Of a DNA stretch of 64,000 bases, positions 52,164 to 59,733 are shown one piece after another. This stretch comes from Parapedobacter composti (GTDB lineage: Bacteria > Bacteroidota > Bacteroidia > Sphingobacteriales > Sphingobacteriaceae). The position numbers and the translations under genes are program-made. Position 1 is the first letter of the stretch; every line of letters starts with the position of its first letter. Location of the stretch: the NCBI RefSeq assembly GCF_900112315.1, contig NZ_FOLL01000016.1, positions 62,001 through 126,000 on the forward strand, written 5' to 3'. The notes under the pieces are model-generated. The model had not been told where the DNA came from. It worked only from the letters and a program-made list of their open reading frames with translations, and did no database searches.

Positions 52164-52731
52164 GCTTGGCCTCCATGCATATCTTCAGGTTCCTTTTGCC
52201 ATTTTGAATGTAACTTTTTACCTCGTTCAAACTGTATCCCGTTATTTCGGCAACTTCCTTATAGCACTTTTCGTTCAGAAAAAAGAGATCAATGCTCCGC
52301 TTCTGTTTTTCCGGCAGCTTCTCAAGGCACCGCTCAAGGGCATTGAGTTGCTGTTCCTTTTCTTCCGCACCATTACCCGGATGCACGGCAGCTGGAAAAT
52401 CCACAAATTCGTTGATGGAAACTTCCCGTGCCCGGTTAGCCGCGCGCAGCTGCATCAAGCAGTGGTTGCGGGTGAGTACATACAGCCAGCTACCGAAGTT
52501 GCGGATTTCCTGTTTGTTGACCTTGGTGACGAGTTCCTCGAATACCTGCATGACGGCGTCCTTGCTGCGTTCGTTGTCTTGCAGGTAACGCAGGCACACA
52601 TAGTATACCATTTCGGCATGTGCGCCGAACAATTCGGCCAATACGTCCAATTCTCCGGTCTGCCGGTAACGTGCCAACAGCTGTTCGTCGCTGCTGCCGG
52701 TAGCTGCTGGGGATTTGCTGAACCATTTCAT
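52150..52731 (-). CDS. ECF RNA polymerase sigma factor
   Basis: 193 residues. Region 2 (about 15-85, LARYRQTGELDVLAELFGAH then MVYYVCLRYLQD and AVMQVFEEL) and region 4 (about 125-185, LEKLPEKQKRSIDLFFLNEK then CYKEVAEITGYSLNEVKSYI) are intact. It directs transcription of an extracytoplasmic response set. The next gene overlaps by 14 bases and encodes its probable anti-sigma protein; the divergent vWA gene 120 bp away is a likely target. Confidence 0.94.
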   Translation of the reverse strand: MKWFSKSPAATGSSDEQLLARYRQTGELDVLAELFGAHAEMVYYVCLRYLQDNERSKDAVMQVFEELVTKVNKQEIRNFGSWLYVLTRNHCLMQLRAANRAREVSINEFVDFPAAVHPGNGAEEKEQQLNALERCLEKLPEKQKRSIDLFFLNEKCYKEVAEITGYSLNEVKSYIQNGKRNLKICMEAKHEKA

Positions 52732-52851
52732 CTAAGGGGCGTTGGTTACCGTACTGTCGTCCGGTCATTTTTGCCGTTGTTAAAATAGTTTTTTTTTCTG
52801 GTTTATGGAAATCCGGAAGTCGCTGCATCCTTGGCCAAAAAAATCGAAGCC

Positions 52852-54750
52852 ATGAAAACTTATTGTTATGCAATGGTACTGATGCTATGCCTGGTAGGGT
52901 ATAGGAACGGTACACCGCACCCAATCACGGGCACAGTTTATGACAGCGGCGCGGGAAAGCCGCTCGCCGGCGTACAGGTTCTTGTAGAGGGGACACAGAC
53001 AACTGCGCGCACCGATGGTAATGGTCGTTATTCCATAGCGGCAGACCGCGGGCATTACCTCCGGTTTGCGTTTGTTGGCTATGAGACGCAGCGTGTAAAG
53101 GTCGGTGAGCAGGATACGCTGGATGTGCAGCTTGTTCGGGAGTCGGTTTCGTTGGAAGAACTGGTTGAGGTTGGCTACGGCAGCCAGCGCAAGCCCAACC
53201 TGGTGGGCGGCGTTGCTTTGGTCGATGAAGGTACGTTAGCCGGACGCGCTTCTGGCGTACGCATCCGGGGCGTCCATCCGGGGTATGTCGGTGGGCGGAT
53301 GAACACCGAATCGTACAGAGGGCTTCCGGAAAACCGCTTTTTTAACCCGGTGGATGAGCCTTTGTCTACCTTTGCCATTGATGTGGATGCAGCATCTTAT
53401 AGCAATGTGCGGCGCTTCATCAACAACGGCCAGTTGCCACCAACGGACGCTGTACGCATTGAGGAACTGATTAATTATTTTCAATACGATCTCAAGGGGC
53501 CCTCCAATGGCGAACCCGTGGCCATCCATACTGAACTGGCGGTTGCCCCGTGGAACCCCAAGCATCGGCTGCTGCGTATAGCACTCAAGGCCAGATCCGT
53601 TCCCACCGACCGGCTTCCGCCTGCCAACTTGGTGTTTTTGCTGGACGTTTCGGGCTCGATGGCGGGCGTCAATCGGCTGCCGTTGGCCAAGGCCGCCATG
53701 AAAATGCTGGTTGATCAACTGCGCGACAACGACCGCGTGGCCATCGTGACCTATGCCGGCACAGCGGGTGTGGCGATGGAAAGCACCCCTGGCAGCCAGA
53801 AAGCCACGATAAAAGATGTCATTGACGGCCTGCAAGCTTGGGGGTCAACCGCTGGAGGTGCCGGCTTGAAACTGGCCTACCGAATTGCCCGTCAGCATTT
53901 CATCCCCAACGGCAATAACCGAATCGTTTTGGCCTCGGATGGCGATTTCAATGTAGGGCCGTCAACAGACGACGATATGGAAAGCCTGATTGCAAAAGAG
54001 CGGCAGAGCGGCGTAAGCTTATCCGTATTGGGGTTTGGCATGGGAAACCTTAAAGACAGCAAGATGGAGCTGTTGGCAAACAAGGGGCATGGCAACTATG
54101 CCTATATCGATAACATCACGGAAGCCCGCAAGGCGATGGTGTCCGAATTCGGCGGAACGCTGTTTACGGTTGCCAAGGACGTGAAAGTACAAGTTGAGTT
54201 CAATCCAGATAAGGTGCAGGCTTATCGGCTGTTAGGTTATGAAAATCGCTTACTGGAGAAGGAAGATTTCAATAACGACCAGAAGCTGGGCGGCGATATG
54301 GGCGTGGGGCATACAGTTACGGCGCTATATGAGGTTGTCCCCGCCGGTATAAAGAGCAGTTTCCCCGGCGATGTGGATCCGTTGAAATACCAGTCACAGC
54401 GAAAATCTGCAGTTGCCGGTTCGTCCGGGTCATCCGATCTGGCTACTGTAAAGTTCCGCTATAAAGACCCGCACGGCGCGCAAAGCCGTAAGCAGGAGGT
54501 TGCCGTAGCCGATGGCAGGCAAGACCTGTCGAACGCCAGCGCAGATTTCCGGTTTGCGAGTGCTGTGGCTGAGCTCGGCATGCTGCTGCGCAATTCCGAA
54601 TACAAGCAGCAGGCAGATTACGACAGCCTTATCGCCCGGGCAAAGGGGGCCAAAGGAAAGGATGACGAAGGCTACCGTGCGGAATTTATCCGGTTGGCGG
54701 AAAGTGCCAAGCTGCTGGCGCAACACGGTGGGACCTCCGGCACCTATTGA
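52852..54750 (+). CDS. vWA-domain protein with carboxypeptidase-regulatory-like N-terminus (YfbK type)
   Basis: 632 residues from ATG 52852; weak signal peptide (YCYAMVLMLCLVGY). A carboxypeptidase-regulatory-like domain (about 25-95, ITGTVYDSGAGKPLAGVQVL) is followed by a SusC-like EELVEVGYGSQRKPNLVGGV and SGVRIRGV, a von Willebrand N-terminal region (LSTFAIDVDAASYSNVRRF), the vWA domain with MIDAS motif DVSGSM (about 266-440), and a DUF3520-type end. vWA proteins of this type are envelope metal-dependent adhesion or chaperone-like factors. Divergent from the ECF sigma gene and probably controlled by it. Confidence 0.9.
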   Translation: MKTYCYAMVLMLCLVGYRNGTPHPITGTVYDSGAGKPLAGVQVLVEGTQTTARTDGNGRYSIAADRGHYLRFAFVGYETQRVKVGEQDTLDVQLVRESVSLEELVEVGYGSQRKPNLVGGVALVDEGTLAGRASGVRIRGVHPGYVGGRMNTESYRGLPENRFFNPVDEPLSTFAIDVDAASYSNVRRFINNGQLPPTDAVRIEELINYFQYDLKGPSNGEPVAIHTELAVAPWNPKHRLLRIALKARSVPTDRLPPANLVFLLDVSGSMAGVNRLPLAKAAMKMLVDQLRDNDRVAIVTYAGTAGVAMESTPGSQKATIKDVIDGLQAWGSTAGGAGLKLAYRIARQHFIPNGNNRIVLASDGDFNVGPSTDDDMESLIAKERQSGVSLSVLGFGMGNLKDSKMELLANKGHGNYAYIDNITEARKAMVSEFGGTLFTVAKDVKVQVEFNPDKVQAYRLLGYENRLLEKEDFNNDQKLGGDMGVGHTVTALYEVVPAGIKSSFPGDVDPLKYQSQRKSAVAGSSGSSDLATVKFRYKDPHGAQSRKQEVAVADGRQDLSNASADFRFASAVAELGMLLRNSEYKQQADYDSLIARAKGAKGKDDEGYRAEFIRLAESAKLLAQHGGTSGTY

Positions 54751-54760
54751 CAGTTCGGCG

Positions 54761-56737
54761 TCAGAACGCCATGCGCTGTATGCGGATGGCATTGAGAATG
54801 GCCAGCAGGGCAACGCCAACATCGGCAAATACGGCTTCCCACATGCTGGCCATTCCCCCTGCGCCGAGAAGGAGCACGATGGCTTTGACGCCGAAGGCCA
54901 GGGCGATGTTCTGCCAGACGATACGGCGGGTTGCCCGGCCGATGCGGATGGCTGCGGGGATTCTGCTGGGCCTGTCGTCCTGGATAACCACATCGGCGGT
55001 CTCGATGGCCGCGTCACTGCCAAGGCCGCCCATCGCAATGCCAGCATCGCTTATGGCAATCGCCGGGGCATCATTTATCCCGTCGCCAACAAAAGCAATA
55101 CGTTCATTGGTTGTTTTAATCTCATTGATTTTGTTTATTTTATCTTCCGGGAGCAAGTCGCCGTAGGCCACATGGATACCCAACGTTGCAGCCACCGATT
55201 GCACGACGGTCGACTTATCGCCGCTCAATAGGACTGGTTTGATGCCCATGGCCTTCAATTGACGCACCGCAGTTGCGGCATCTGGTTTGATTTCGTCAGC
55301 GATGGTAAAATATCCTGCGAAGCGCCCCCCATACGCGATCGCGATAACGGTATGGCCGATGCCGGCGGGATCCGCGTCATAGGGAATATGGAACTTATCC
55401 AATAGGCGAAAGTTGCCGACGAGCAGACGCTCGCCATTCGCCACGGCCTTCATGCCGAGTCCCGGTAGTTCCTCTACCTGCTCCACCTGTAATGGATGGA
55501 CTTCGTTGCCCATGTATTCATGGATGGCCGTGGCCACCGGATGCGTACTGTGGTATTCCAGTGCATCTACCCATCGCAGTAGCGTTGGTGTGTCAACTCC
55601 CTCACGTATCACCACGTCCTGTACTTTAAATACACCTTTGGTGAGTGTACCGGTTTTATCCATCACCACGTGGCTCACATTGGCCAGGGTATCGAGGAAA
55701 TTACCGCCCTTGAAGAGGATACCGTGGCGGCTCGCTGCGCCGATGCCTCCGAAGTAACCCAGGGGAATGGAAATCACCAATGCGCAGGGACAGGAAATAA
55801 CCAGGAAAACAAGTGCACGGTAAAGCCATTCGCTGAACTGGTAATCCGTAACGATGAAATATGGCAGGACCGTAATCAATAACGCCAACAGCACAACGAA
55901 GGGAGTGTACACCTTGGCAAATTTGCGGATGAAGCGTTCCGTTGGAGCTTTTTGGGCCGAGGCGTGTTGTACCAGTTCGATGATCCGGCTAAGTTTGCTG
56001 TCGCTATAGGTTGCGGTAACGTTTACCAGCGTTACCGTGTTCAGGTTGATCATACCGGCAAGGACTGTATCGCCCTTGATTTTGGAGTCCGGCTGGCTCT
56101 CGCCCGTAAGCGCGGCGGTGTTAAATGAAGCGCTCTCGGAAATAAGCTCGCCGTCCAAGGCCAGCCGGTCGCCCGGTTTAAGTCGGACCGTCTGCCCGAT
56201 GCGGACCTTTTCAGCCTTGATGGTATGTAGCTTGTCGCCTTCCATAACAGTCACCACATCGGGGCGTTGGTCCAGCAACGACCTGATGTTTCCCTTTGCC
56301 CTGCGGACGGCCAAACCCTGCAGATTTTCACCTACGGTATAGAACAGCATCACGGCCACCCCTTCGGGATATTCACCGATGGAAAAGGCACCCAGGGTAG
56401 CAATTGTCATCAGCGTGAATTCCGAAAAATAGTCCTTTTGGGTGAAAGCCCGCAACATCTGCAGGATAACCGGTCCTCCGACCGGCAGATACGCAGCGCC
56501 GTACCATACCAAGCGCACCCAGTTATCAAAGAATCGGGTCTGTATCACCCATTCGCCATCGAAGGCAAGGCCCGTAAGCAGTAAAACGAGGCTAACGGCA
56601 GCCGGCAGAAATATCCGCAGGATGCCCGGCTCCCCGCCATGGCCGGGCGTATGCGGCTGACCTCCGGTCGCGGATGCACAGCAGTCTGCCGCATCGGGCC
56701 GGGCGGGCGGTATGGTGTCCGATTCAATAGTGTTCAT
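54761..56737 (-). CDS. Zn/Cd/Pb-type P-ATPase (ZntA/CadA family)
   Basis: 658 residues. The metal channel motif CPCALV in the sixth helix, actuator TGES, phosphorylation site DKTGTLTKG, HP-type locus (STHPVATAIHEY) and the GDGINDAPA hinge are all present. The Cys-Pro-Cys pair with the following residues fits divalent soft-metal (Zn2+, Cd2+, Pb2+) export rather than copper. The usual N-terminal heavy-metal-binding domain is absent; instead there is a short Cys/His tail (DAADCCASATGGQPHTPGHG). Its promoter places the -7 box four bases from the ATG. Confidence 0.92.
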   Translation of the reverse strand: MNTIESDTIPPARPDAADCCASATGGQPHTPGHGGEPGILRIFLPAAVSLVLLLTGLAFDGEWVIQTRFFDNWVRLVWYGAAYLPVGGPVILQMLRAFTQKDYFSEFTLMTIATLGAFSIGEYPEGVAVMLFYTVGENLQGLAVRRAKGNIRSLLDQRPDVVTVMEGDKLHTIKAEKVRIGQTVRLKPGDRLALDGELISESASFNTAALTGESQPDSKIKGDTVLAGMINLNTVTLVNVTATYSDSKLSRIIELVQHASAQKAPTERFIRKFAKVYTPFVVLLALLITVLPYFIVTDYQFSEWLYRALVFLVISCPCALVISIPLGYFGGIGAASRHGILFKGGNFLDTLANVSHVVMDKTGTLTKGVFKVQDVVIREGVDTPTLLRWVDALEYHSTHPVATAIHEYMGNEVHPLQVEQVEELPGLGMKAVANGERLLVGNFRLLDKFHIPYDADPAGIGHTVIAIAYGGRFAGYFTIADEIKPDAATAVRQLKAMGIKPVLLSGDKSTVVQSVAATLGIHVAYGDLLPEDKINKINEIKTTNERIAFVGDGINDAPAIAISDAGIAMGGLGSDAAIETADVVIQDDRPSRIPAAIRIGRATRRIVWQNIALAFGVKAIVLLLGAGGMASMWEAVFADVGVALLAILNAIRIQRMAF

Positions 56738-56741
56738 GACA

Positions 56742-56771
56742 CAAAGATAACTCCCAATCCTATGAAATCAA
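56742..56771 (-). promoter_or_regulatory. Promoter for the P-ATPase gene, nearly leaderless
   Basis: Minus strand TTG (56771-56769), 19 bases, TATCTTTG (56749-56742), TGTC, ATG at 56737. The clearest of the short-leader promoters here since both boxes fit. Confidence 0.65.
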
Positions 56772-56780
56772 GCGCGTTAT

Positions 56781-57518
56781 TCACAGCGGCCTGCTGTCAA
56801 GGGAACCCGGAGCTTTGATGCGAATACCTGCTCGGTTAAGTGCATCCCGCACGGCGCCGATGAGTGGTAGGGCGTGTATCCCATCACTGTGCAGGCATAG
56901 GGTGTCCAGTTTGTCGGCCAGCAAGAGCGCTTGTCCGGTGGCTTCCCGCATGTCTTCAATGACCGCACCGGCCACGTTCCTTGGGGTAAGTGTTCCGTCC
57001 GGCTCATAAGCCCTATCAATAAAGCCTTCCGTAGCCACACGAAGCCCTTTCTCTCGCGCGACTTTGACCATCTCGCTGCCATCAAGTGCATAAATGAATA
57101 GGCAGGGATCGAAGTCGTATACGGCTGTAACCAATGCTTCAGCCAACTCACGGTTTCGCGCTGCCATGTTATACAAGGCCCCATGCGCCTTGACATGATG
57201 CAGGCTGCCGCCGGCGGCCTTGGTGAAACTATATAGTGCACCGATTTGATAAAGCGTAATTTGGTAAACCTCGTCGGCGGAGACAGGAAGTTCCCGTCTT
57301 CCGAATCCCTCGCGGTCCGGCAGCCCGGGATGCGCGCCGATGGCCACCCTATGCCGGATGGCGGACCGGACAGTCAGTTCCATGCGCTGGGGGTCGCCCG
57401 CATGAAAACCACATGCAATATTGACAGACGACACCTGTGCTATTAACGCTTCCTCTGCCGTATTCGGTTCATTTCCCGGCGTTTCTCCTATATCACAATT
57501 CAGATCAATGGTTTTCAT
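56781..57518 (-). CDS. pxpA: 5-oxoprolinase subunit A
   Basis: 245 residues of the LamB/YcsF family (IDLNCDIGETPGNEP start, VNIACGFHAGDPQRM, GAHPGLPDREGFGRRE, HVKAHGALYN). With PxpB and PxpC it opens 5-oxoproline to glutamate using ATP in the cytoplasm. Start overlaps the pxpC stop by four bases (ATGA). Last gene of pxpB-pxpC-pxpA. Confidence 0.95.
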   Translation of the reverse strand: MKTIDLNCDIGETPGNEPNTAEEALIAQVSSVNIACGFHAGDPQRMELTVRSAIRHRVAIGAHPGLPDREGFGRRELPVSADEVYQITLYQIGALYSFTKAAGGSLHHVKAHGALYNMAARNRELAEALVTAVYDFDPCLFIYALDGSEMVKVAREKGLRVATEGFIDRAYEPDGTLTPRNVAGAVIEDMREATGQALLLADKLDTLCLHSDGIHALPLIGAVRDALNRAGIRIKAPGSLDSRPL

Positions 57519-58519
57519 GAAAAAACGGCGGTTAGTTTAGTTGTTATGGCTACGGCCAACCTAGTTAATAACCGTTCTTGCTGAAGGTATAGCTTCTCGG
57601 CTTCCATTCTGCTGATTTCGCGGAAATAAACGCTGTCTCCGGGTTTAAGTTGGCCGCAAAGCGGCATATCCACCGCCGCCACCTGGGCAATGCGCGGATA
57701 TCCGCCCGTAGTCTGGCTGTCGGCCATCAGCAGGATTAAGCGGCCATCGCCGGTTACCTGTATGGTGCCCGGCATTACAGCAGTAGACAACAGTTCACGT
57801 GCAAACAGCCGGCCTATCGGGGCACCATTGAGATGATAACCCATGCGATTGCAGGTGGGACTCACTGTATAGGGCGATGAAAGGAAATCCACCACCGATT
57901 TACCCTCAAACCATGTAAATTCGCGGGCGGGTATGACCCGTATCAGCCGGCGGTCGGAGGGCAGTAAGCGCCATCGGGCAATTCCCCATGAGCTATAACT
58001 GGAGGTTGCCGTCCGCAACCGGTGGCACAATTGCCGGGCGATGCCAGACAATGTACTGCCGGCATGCAGCACATCTCCCGCTTGCAGGGCCCTGCCCTGA
58101 AAGCCACCGAAAGCTGCCGGCATATAGGTACTGCGGCTCCCCAGCACCTCCGGCACGTCCCATCCGCCGGCTATTGCCAGGTAAGTACGGCAGCCGGCCG
58201 GGTTGTTCACCAAGGTAATATACGAACCGGCGGCAAGGTATATCGGTCGGTCAGAAGGCAATCTTTCCGAATCGACGAAGAGTGTAGCCCCGTCGCCCGA
58301 ATAAGCGATTAGGATATCTGTTTCCGTCCGTAACCGTGCATCGCCGTATGTAAATTCGATAACCGCGGCATCCGGTTCATTGCCTACCGCAAGGTTGGCG
58401 ATACGAGCCGATAGTACATCCATGACGCCCGAACGGGGAACGCCCTGCGACAAGTGTTCCCAGCGCCCCATGTCTTGTATGGTGCTCATCAAACCGGGTC
58501 TTTCAATCACTATCTGCAT
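57515..58519 (-). CDS. pxpC: 5-oxoprolinase subunit C (biotin-dependent carboxylase-like)
   Basis: 334 residues, AHS2 family: ERPGLMSTIQDMGRWEHLSQ followed by GVPRSGVMD at the start, RLIRVIPAREFTWF and SSPYTVSPTCNRMGYHLNG in the middle, and LMADSQTTGGYPRIAQV toward the C-terminus. Its start overlaps the pxpB stop by ten bases, so all three subunits are translated together in near-equal amounts. Confidence 0.94.
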   Translation of the reverse strand: MQIVIERPGLMSTIQDMGRWEHLSQGVPRSGVMDVLSARIANLAVGNEPDAAVIEFTYGDARLRTETDILIAYSGDGATLFVDSERLPSDRPIYLAAGSYITLVNNPAGCRTYLAIAGGWDVPEVLGSRSTYMPAAFGGFQGRALQAGDVLHAGSTLSGIARQLCHRLRTATSSYSSWGIARWRLLPSDRRLIRVIPAREFTWFEGKSVVDFLSSPYTVSPTCNRMGYHLNGAPIGRLFARELLSTAVMPGTIQVTGDGRLILLMADSQTTGGYPRIAQVAAVDMPLCGQLKPGDSVYFREISRMEAEKLYLQQERLLTRLAVAITTKLTAVFS

Positions 58520-59223
58520 TCCGTTATTACCTTAAATACAACCCGATCTCCCGCTTTTAATAACGTGGGCTGAGCGTTGTTGGCATCGAAAAGACGCAGC
58601 GGTGTACGGCCTATGATTTGCCAGCCTCCCGGACTCTCCAGCGAGTAGATACCTGTTTGTTTGCCAGCAATGCCTATCGATCCCGCCGGTACGGTGCCAC
58701 GGGGCGTTGATTTGCGCGGTGAAGACAGCTCACCGGGCATTCCGCCCAAGTAAGCAAAGCCCGGCGTGAATCCTACCATGTACACATGATAAACAGCAGT
58801 ACTATGTAGTTGGATTACTTCGTCCGGGGTCATGCCGATAGATCTGGCCACTTCGTTCAAATCAGGTCCGGATACACCTCCGTAGCATACCGGAATGGCG
58901 ATCGGGCTGGCAGTGGATAGGGCCGGGGTGCTTCCTCCGCGGTTAAGTCCCTTTAAGAAGCCGGCAACCCGTTCAAAGCAATTGATGCCATGCAGACGGG
59001 GCGACTGGATAACAACCACAGGATCGAAAAAAATACTCAGCGTGGTGTAGGCAGGCACGGTAGTACGGAAGCCGTCGAAAGGGCTGTGGCACAACAATGC
59101 ATTGAACCGGGTGATGCGCTCCAGGGTATCTGTGGAAATATCCGGCGCAAATTCAATGGCAACAGCAAATTCGCTTAGCGAATATATCGTAAAACCGTCA
59201 TTTGTTTGCGTCTGAATATCCAT
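58510..59223 (-). CDS. pxpB: 5-oxoprolinase subunit B
   Basis: 237 residues, AHS1 family: FAVAIEFAPDIS, then VYMVGFTPGFAYLGGMPGEL, SSPRKSTPRGTVPAGSIGIA with GKQTGIYSLESPGGWQIIGR. PxpB joins PxpC in the ATP-dependent part of the oxoprolinase. First gene of the operon; the region between its start and tRNA-Val has a possible -7 box (TAATTTTG, minus strand 59261-59254) but no well-placed TTG. Confidence 0.95.
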   Translation of the reverse strand: MDIQTQTNDGFTIYSLSEFAVAIEFAPDISTDTLERITRFNALLCHSPFDGFRTTVPAYTTLSIFFDPVVVIQSPRLHGINCFERVAGFLKGLNRGGSTPALSTASPIAIPVCYGGVSGPDLNEVARSIGMTPDEVIQLHSTAVYHVYMVGFTPGFAYLGGMPGELSSPRKSTPRGTVPAGSIGIAGKQTGIYSLESPGGWQIIGRTPLRLFDANNAQPTLLKAGDRVVFKVITECR

Positions 59224-59321
59224 CCGTTAGGTGTAATACCGACCAATGATAGTCAAAATTAATTGGCGGTCAAAATCCATACCGAAGTATGTACTCGGCG
59301 AGATGCCGTTTCAGAGGGCTG

Positions 59322-59399
59322 TGGTGGGAAATACAGGGCTCGAACCTGTGACCCCTACCTTGTCGAGGTAGTGCTCTGAACCAACTGAGCTAATTTCCC
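59322..59399 (-). tRNA. tRNA-Val (anticodon GAC), CCA encoded
   Basis: A 78-base tRNA including CCA. Acceptor GGGAAAT/ATTTCCC, D-arm TAGCTCAGTTGGTTCAGAGCA, anticodon stem CTACC/GGTAG with loop TCGACAA (anticodon GAC), T-arm with GGTTCGAGCC, discriminator A and encoded CCA (59324-59322). Position 33, next to the anticodon, reads C instead of the nearly universal U. Confidence 0.93.
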
Positions 59400-59410
59400 T
59401 GATGATGGCA

Positions 59411-59440
59411 CAAAAATAGCGTTTTTTAATAATCCGGCAA
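59411..59440 (-). promoter_or_regulatory. Promoter for tRNA-Val
   Basis: Minus strand TTG (59440-59438), 19 bases, TATTTTTG (59418-59411), 11 bases before the mature tRNA start. Confidence 0.72.
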
Positions 59441-59552
59441 ATCCTCGCGAATCTTTTTATTCTTGCAGGCACAGTCATAGCGAACAATCTCTGTACGCAT
59501 TTGTTATTAATATATTGATAGTGATTTGTGAACACACATAAAAGAATAAGTC

Positions 59553-59708
59553 ATGAGCAAGGAAAAGCCCGAAAAGAAAGGAAATAAAAAAGCCGAAGAG
59601 AAAAAAAACGCTAATGAACAGGAATTTGTTCCAGAGCGCTTCTCCGTAAAGGACCTTAGGCGGCACCAAAGTCCGAAAACAAGCCGGAATCCCAAGGTAA
59701 TCCGTTAA
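59553..59708 (+). CDS. Small Lys-rich protein, 51 residues
   Basis: 51 residues: a charged front (MSKEKPEKKGNKKAEEKKN), then EFVPERFSVKDLRRH and a basic Ser/Pro/Arg tail ending KVIR. It looks like an unstructured or nucleic-acid-binding peptide. Ordered codons, an ATG and a hairpin right after it support a gene. No named family recognised. It converges on the SRPBCC-DinB gene. Confidence 0.55.
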   Translation: MSKEKPEKKGNKKAEEKKNANEQEFVPERFSVKDLRRHQSPKTSRNPKVIR

Positions 59709-59732
59709 CACGGGGGGATCCCGGCTCTTCGT
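59682..59732. terminator. Hairpin between the Lys-rich gene and the SRPBCC-DinB gene
   Basis: AGCCGGAATCCC (from about 59682) pairs, with one mismatch, with GGGATCCCGGCT (ending near 59730). It overlaps the end of the small gene and has a long loop; a short T-rich run follows. It is between convergent genes. Confidence 0.45.
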
Positions 59733-59733
59733 A

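Noticed and set aside
53236-53835. 199-codon minus-strand frame inside the vWA gene
   Set aside because: Shadow of a conserved gene; composition follows the third-codon GC of the sense strand.
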